Assembly: GCA_938003715.1 (NCBI GenBank)
Contig: CALKYK010000195.1
Coordinates: forward strand, 1-5,958
From: an uncultured Gammaproteobacteria bacterium
Lineage (GTDB): Bacteria > Pseudomonadota > Gammaproteobacteria > Steroidobacterales > Woeseiaceae
DNA length: 5,958 nucleotides
Direction of reading: 5' to 3'
Position numbers and translations under genes: made by a program. The notes under the pieces are model-generated. The model made no database searches and was not told the DNA's origin. It saw nothing but the letters and a program-made list of their open reading frames with translations. Position 1 is the first letter of the stretch; every line of letters begins with the position of its first letter. Positions 5,014 through 5,958 of the stretch are shown here, piece by piece.

Positions 5014-5958
5014 CCGGGTTTGCCGCGACGCGAAAATACGCCCGTGATCAGGACGCGGCCGATGAGCTCCGCGCGTTCCGCGAGGAATTCTCGTTCCCGC
5101 CGCCGCTCGACGGACGCGACAACGTCTATCTGTGCGGCAACTCGCTCGGCCTGCAGCCGAAACGGGCGGCTCGCTACGTCACCGAGGAGCTCGAGGACTG
5201 GGCGCGGCTCGGCGTGGAAGGGCACGTTCGCGCGCGCCGGCCGTGGTTGCCCTATCACCGCCTTGCGCGTGAAAACCTGGCGCTGCTGACCGGCGCCAGG
5301 GAGCACGAAGTCGTCGCGATGAACACGCTGACCGTGAACCTGCACGTGCTGATGACGACCTTCTACCGGCCCGGCCCGGATTGCCACAAGATCGTCATCG
5401 AATCGACCGCCTTCCCCTCCGACCGCTTTGCCGTCATGTCGCAGATCCGCCTGCACGGCTACGACCCTGCCGAATCGCTGATCGAGTGGCGGCCGCGTGA
5501 CGACGAGGCGCTGTATACCGAGGACCTGTCGCACCTGCTCGAGGAACATGCCGACGAGATCTCGCTCCTGCTGTTGCCGGGCGTGCAGTACTACAACGGC
5601 CAGGTGCTGGACATGGAGGCGCTGTGTCGCCTCGCGAACGTGACCGGCTGCGCGATCGGGCTCGACCTCGCGCATGCGATCGGCAACGTGCCGCTGGCGC
5701 TGCACGACTGGGCCCCCGACTTCGCAGCTTGGTGCACGTACAAGTACCTGAACAGCGGCCCCGGGGCGATCGGCGGCGCGTTCATACACTCGCAGCATCT
5801 CGACGCGGACGGCTCGGAGCAGCTGCTCGGCTGGTGGGGCCACGAGGAATCGACGCGCTTTCGCATGGCGCCCTCGTTCACGCCGGCCGAAGGTGCCGAT
5901 CTCTGGCAGCTCAGCAACCCGCCGATCCTGTCGCTCGCGCCGGTCGTCGCGTCGCTGG
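5010..5958 (+). CDS. kynU: kynureninase KynU, 3' end cut by window
   Basis: This PLP enzyme (fold type I, homodimer) cleaves L-kynurenine or 3-hydroxykynurenine to anthranilate or 3-hydroxyanthranilate plus alanine. The ATG at 5010 overlaps the ACMSD stop (ATGA) and the frame stays open to the window end: 316 codons plus one base, about three quarters of the usual 410-430 residues. Motifs seen are YLCGNSLGLQP (40-50), NTLTVNLH (95-102), FPSD (135-138), DLAH (D219 and H222, which contact PLP and the Schiff base), YKYLN with the PLP lysine K245 after Y244, GWWGHE (274-279) and SNPPIL (302-307). H72, S302 and N303 match human H102, S332 and N333, residues tied to preference for 3-hydroxykynurenine; Pseudomonas fluorescens has Trp, Gly and Thr there. 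This suggests it feeds the adjacent dioxygenase. The missing C-terminus prevents judging whether the gene is intact. Confidence 0.96.
   Translation, partial: MTGFAATRKYARDQDAADELRAFREEFSFPPPLDGRDNVYLCGNSLGLQPKRAARYVTEELEDWARLGVEGHVRARRPWLPYHRLARENLALLTGAREHEVVAMNTLTVNLHVLMTTFYRPGPDCHKIVIESTAFPSDRFAVMSQIRLHGYDPAESLIEWRPRDDEALYTEDLSHLLEEHADEISLLLLPGVQYYNGQVLDMEALCRLANVTGCAIGLDLAHAIGNVPLALHDWAPDFAAWCTYKYLNSGPGAIGGAFIHSQHLDADGSEQLLGWWGHEESTRFRMAPSFTPAEGADLWQLSNPPILSLAPVVASL

Noticed and set aside
4902..5843. 313-codon minus-strand frame opposite kynureninase
   Set aside because: The plus strand encodes kynureninase with all PLP-site motifs; the minus frame has no recognisable motif.

Overview
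The window is about 6 kb of dense, high-GC (mostly G/C third position) coding DNA, with every gene on the + strand. The gene order pdxA-rsmA-apaG-apaH is the classic gammaproteobacterial housekeeping block, in E. coli part of surA-pdxA-rsmA-apaG-apaH. The protein sequences also look proteobacterial, including an ApaH of the GDLQGC type seen in Pseudomonas-like genera. The best guess is a high-GC gammaproteobacterium, with the dioxygenase recalling Xanthomonas-type versions. Genus cannot be fixed from this window.

Region 1 (1-2997) is the housekeeping block. It holds the 3' part of pdxA (vitamin B6 synthesis, cut by the left edge), rsmA (16S rRNA dimethyladenosine methyltransferase) starting in a GTGA overlap with pdxA, then after about 50 bp apaG, then apaH (Ap4A hydrolase) with a GTG start. 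A possible promoter (TAGAAT) lies just before apaG.

Region 2 (3027-5958) is a tightly packed kynurenine-pathway cluster. It encodes a RidA-family protein that is probably 2-aminomuconate deaminase, 3-hydroxyanthranilate 3,4-dioxygenase, 2-amino-3-carboxymuconate-6-semialdehyde decarboxylase (ACMSD), and kynureninase running off the right edge. Gaps are 10 bp, 18 bp and an ATGA overlap. Together they would convert 3-hydroxykynurenine to 3-hydroxyanthranilate and alanine, open the ring to ACMS, and decarboxylate ACMS to 2-aminomuconate semialdehyde. After an oxidation whose gene is not in view, 2-aminomuconate would be deaminated. The ACMSD and the deaminase point to tryptophan catabolism rather than only quinolinate/NAD synthesis. 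Tryptophan or indoleamine dioxygenase, formamidase, kynurenine monooxygenase, the semialdehyde dehydrogenase and any regulator are not in the window.

The most interesting features are the animal-like character of the three kynurenine enzymes, including the residue set that in human kynureninase favours 3-hydroxykynurenine; the placement of this catabolic cluster directly behind apaH; and an atypical N-terminal motif in PdxA. No mobile element, RNA gene, CRISPR array or clear terminator was seen, and no gene-free stretch exceeds 50 bp. I see no sign of a wholly new system: each gene belongs to a known family.
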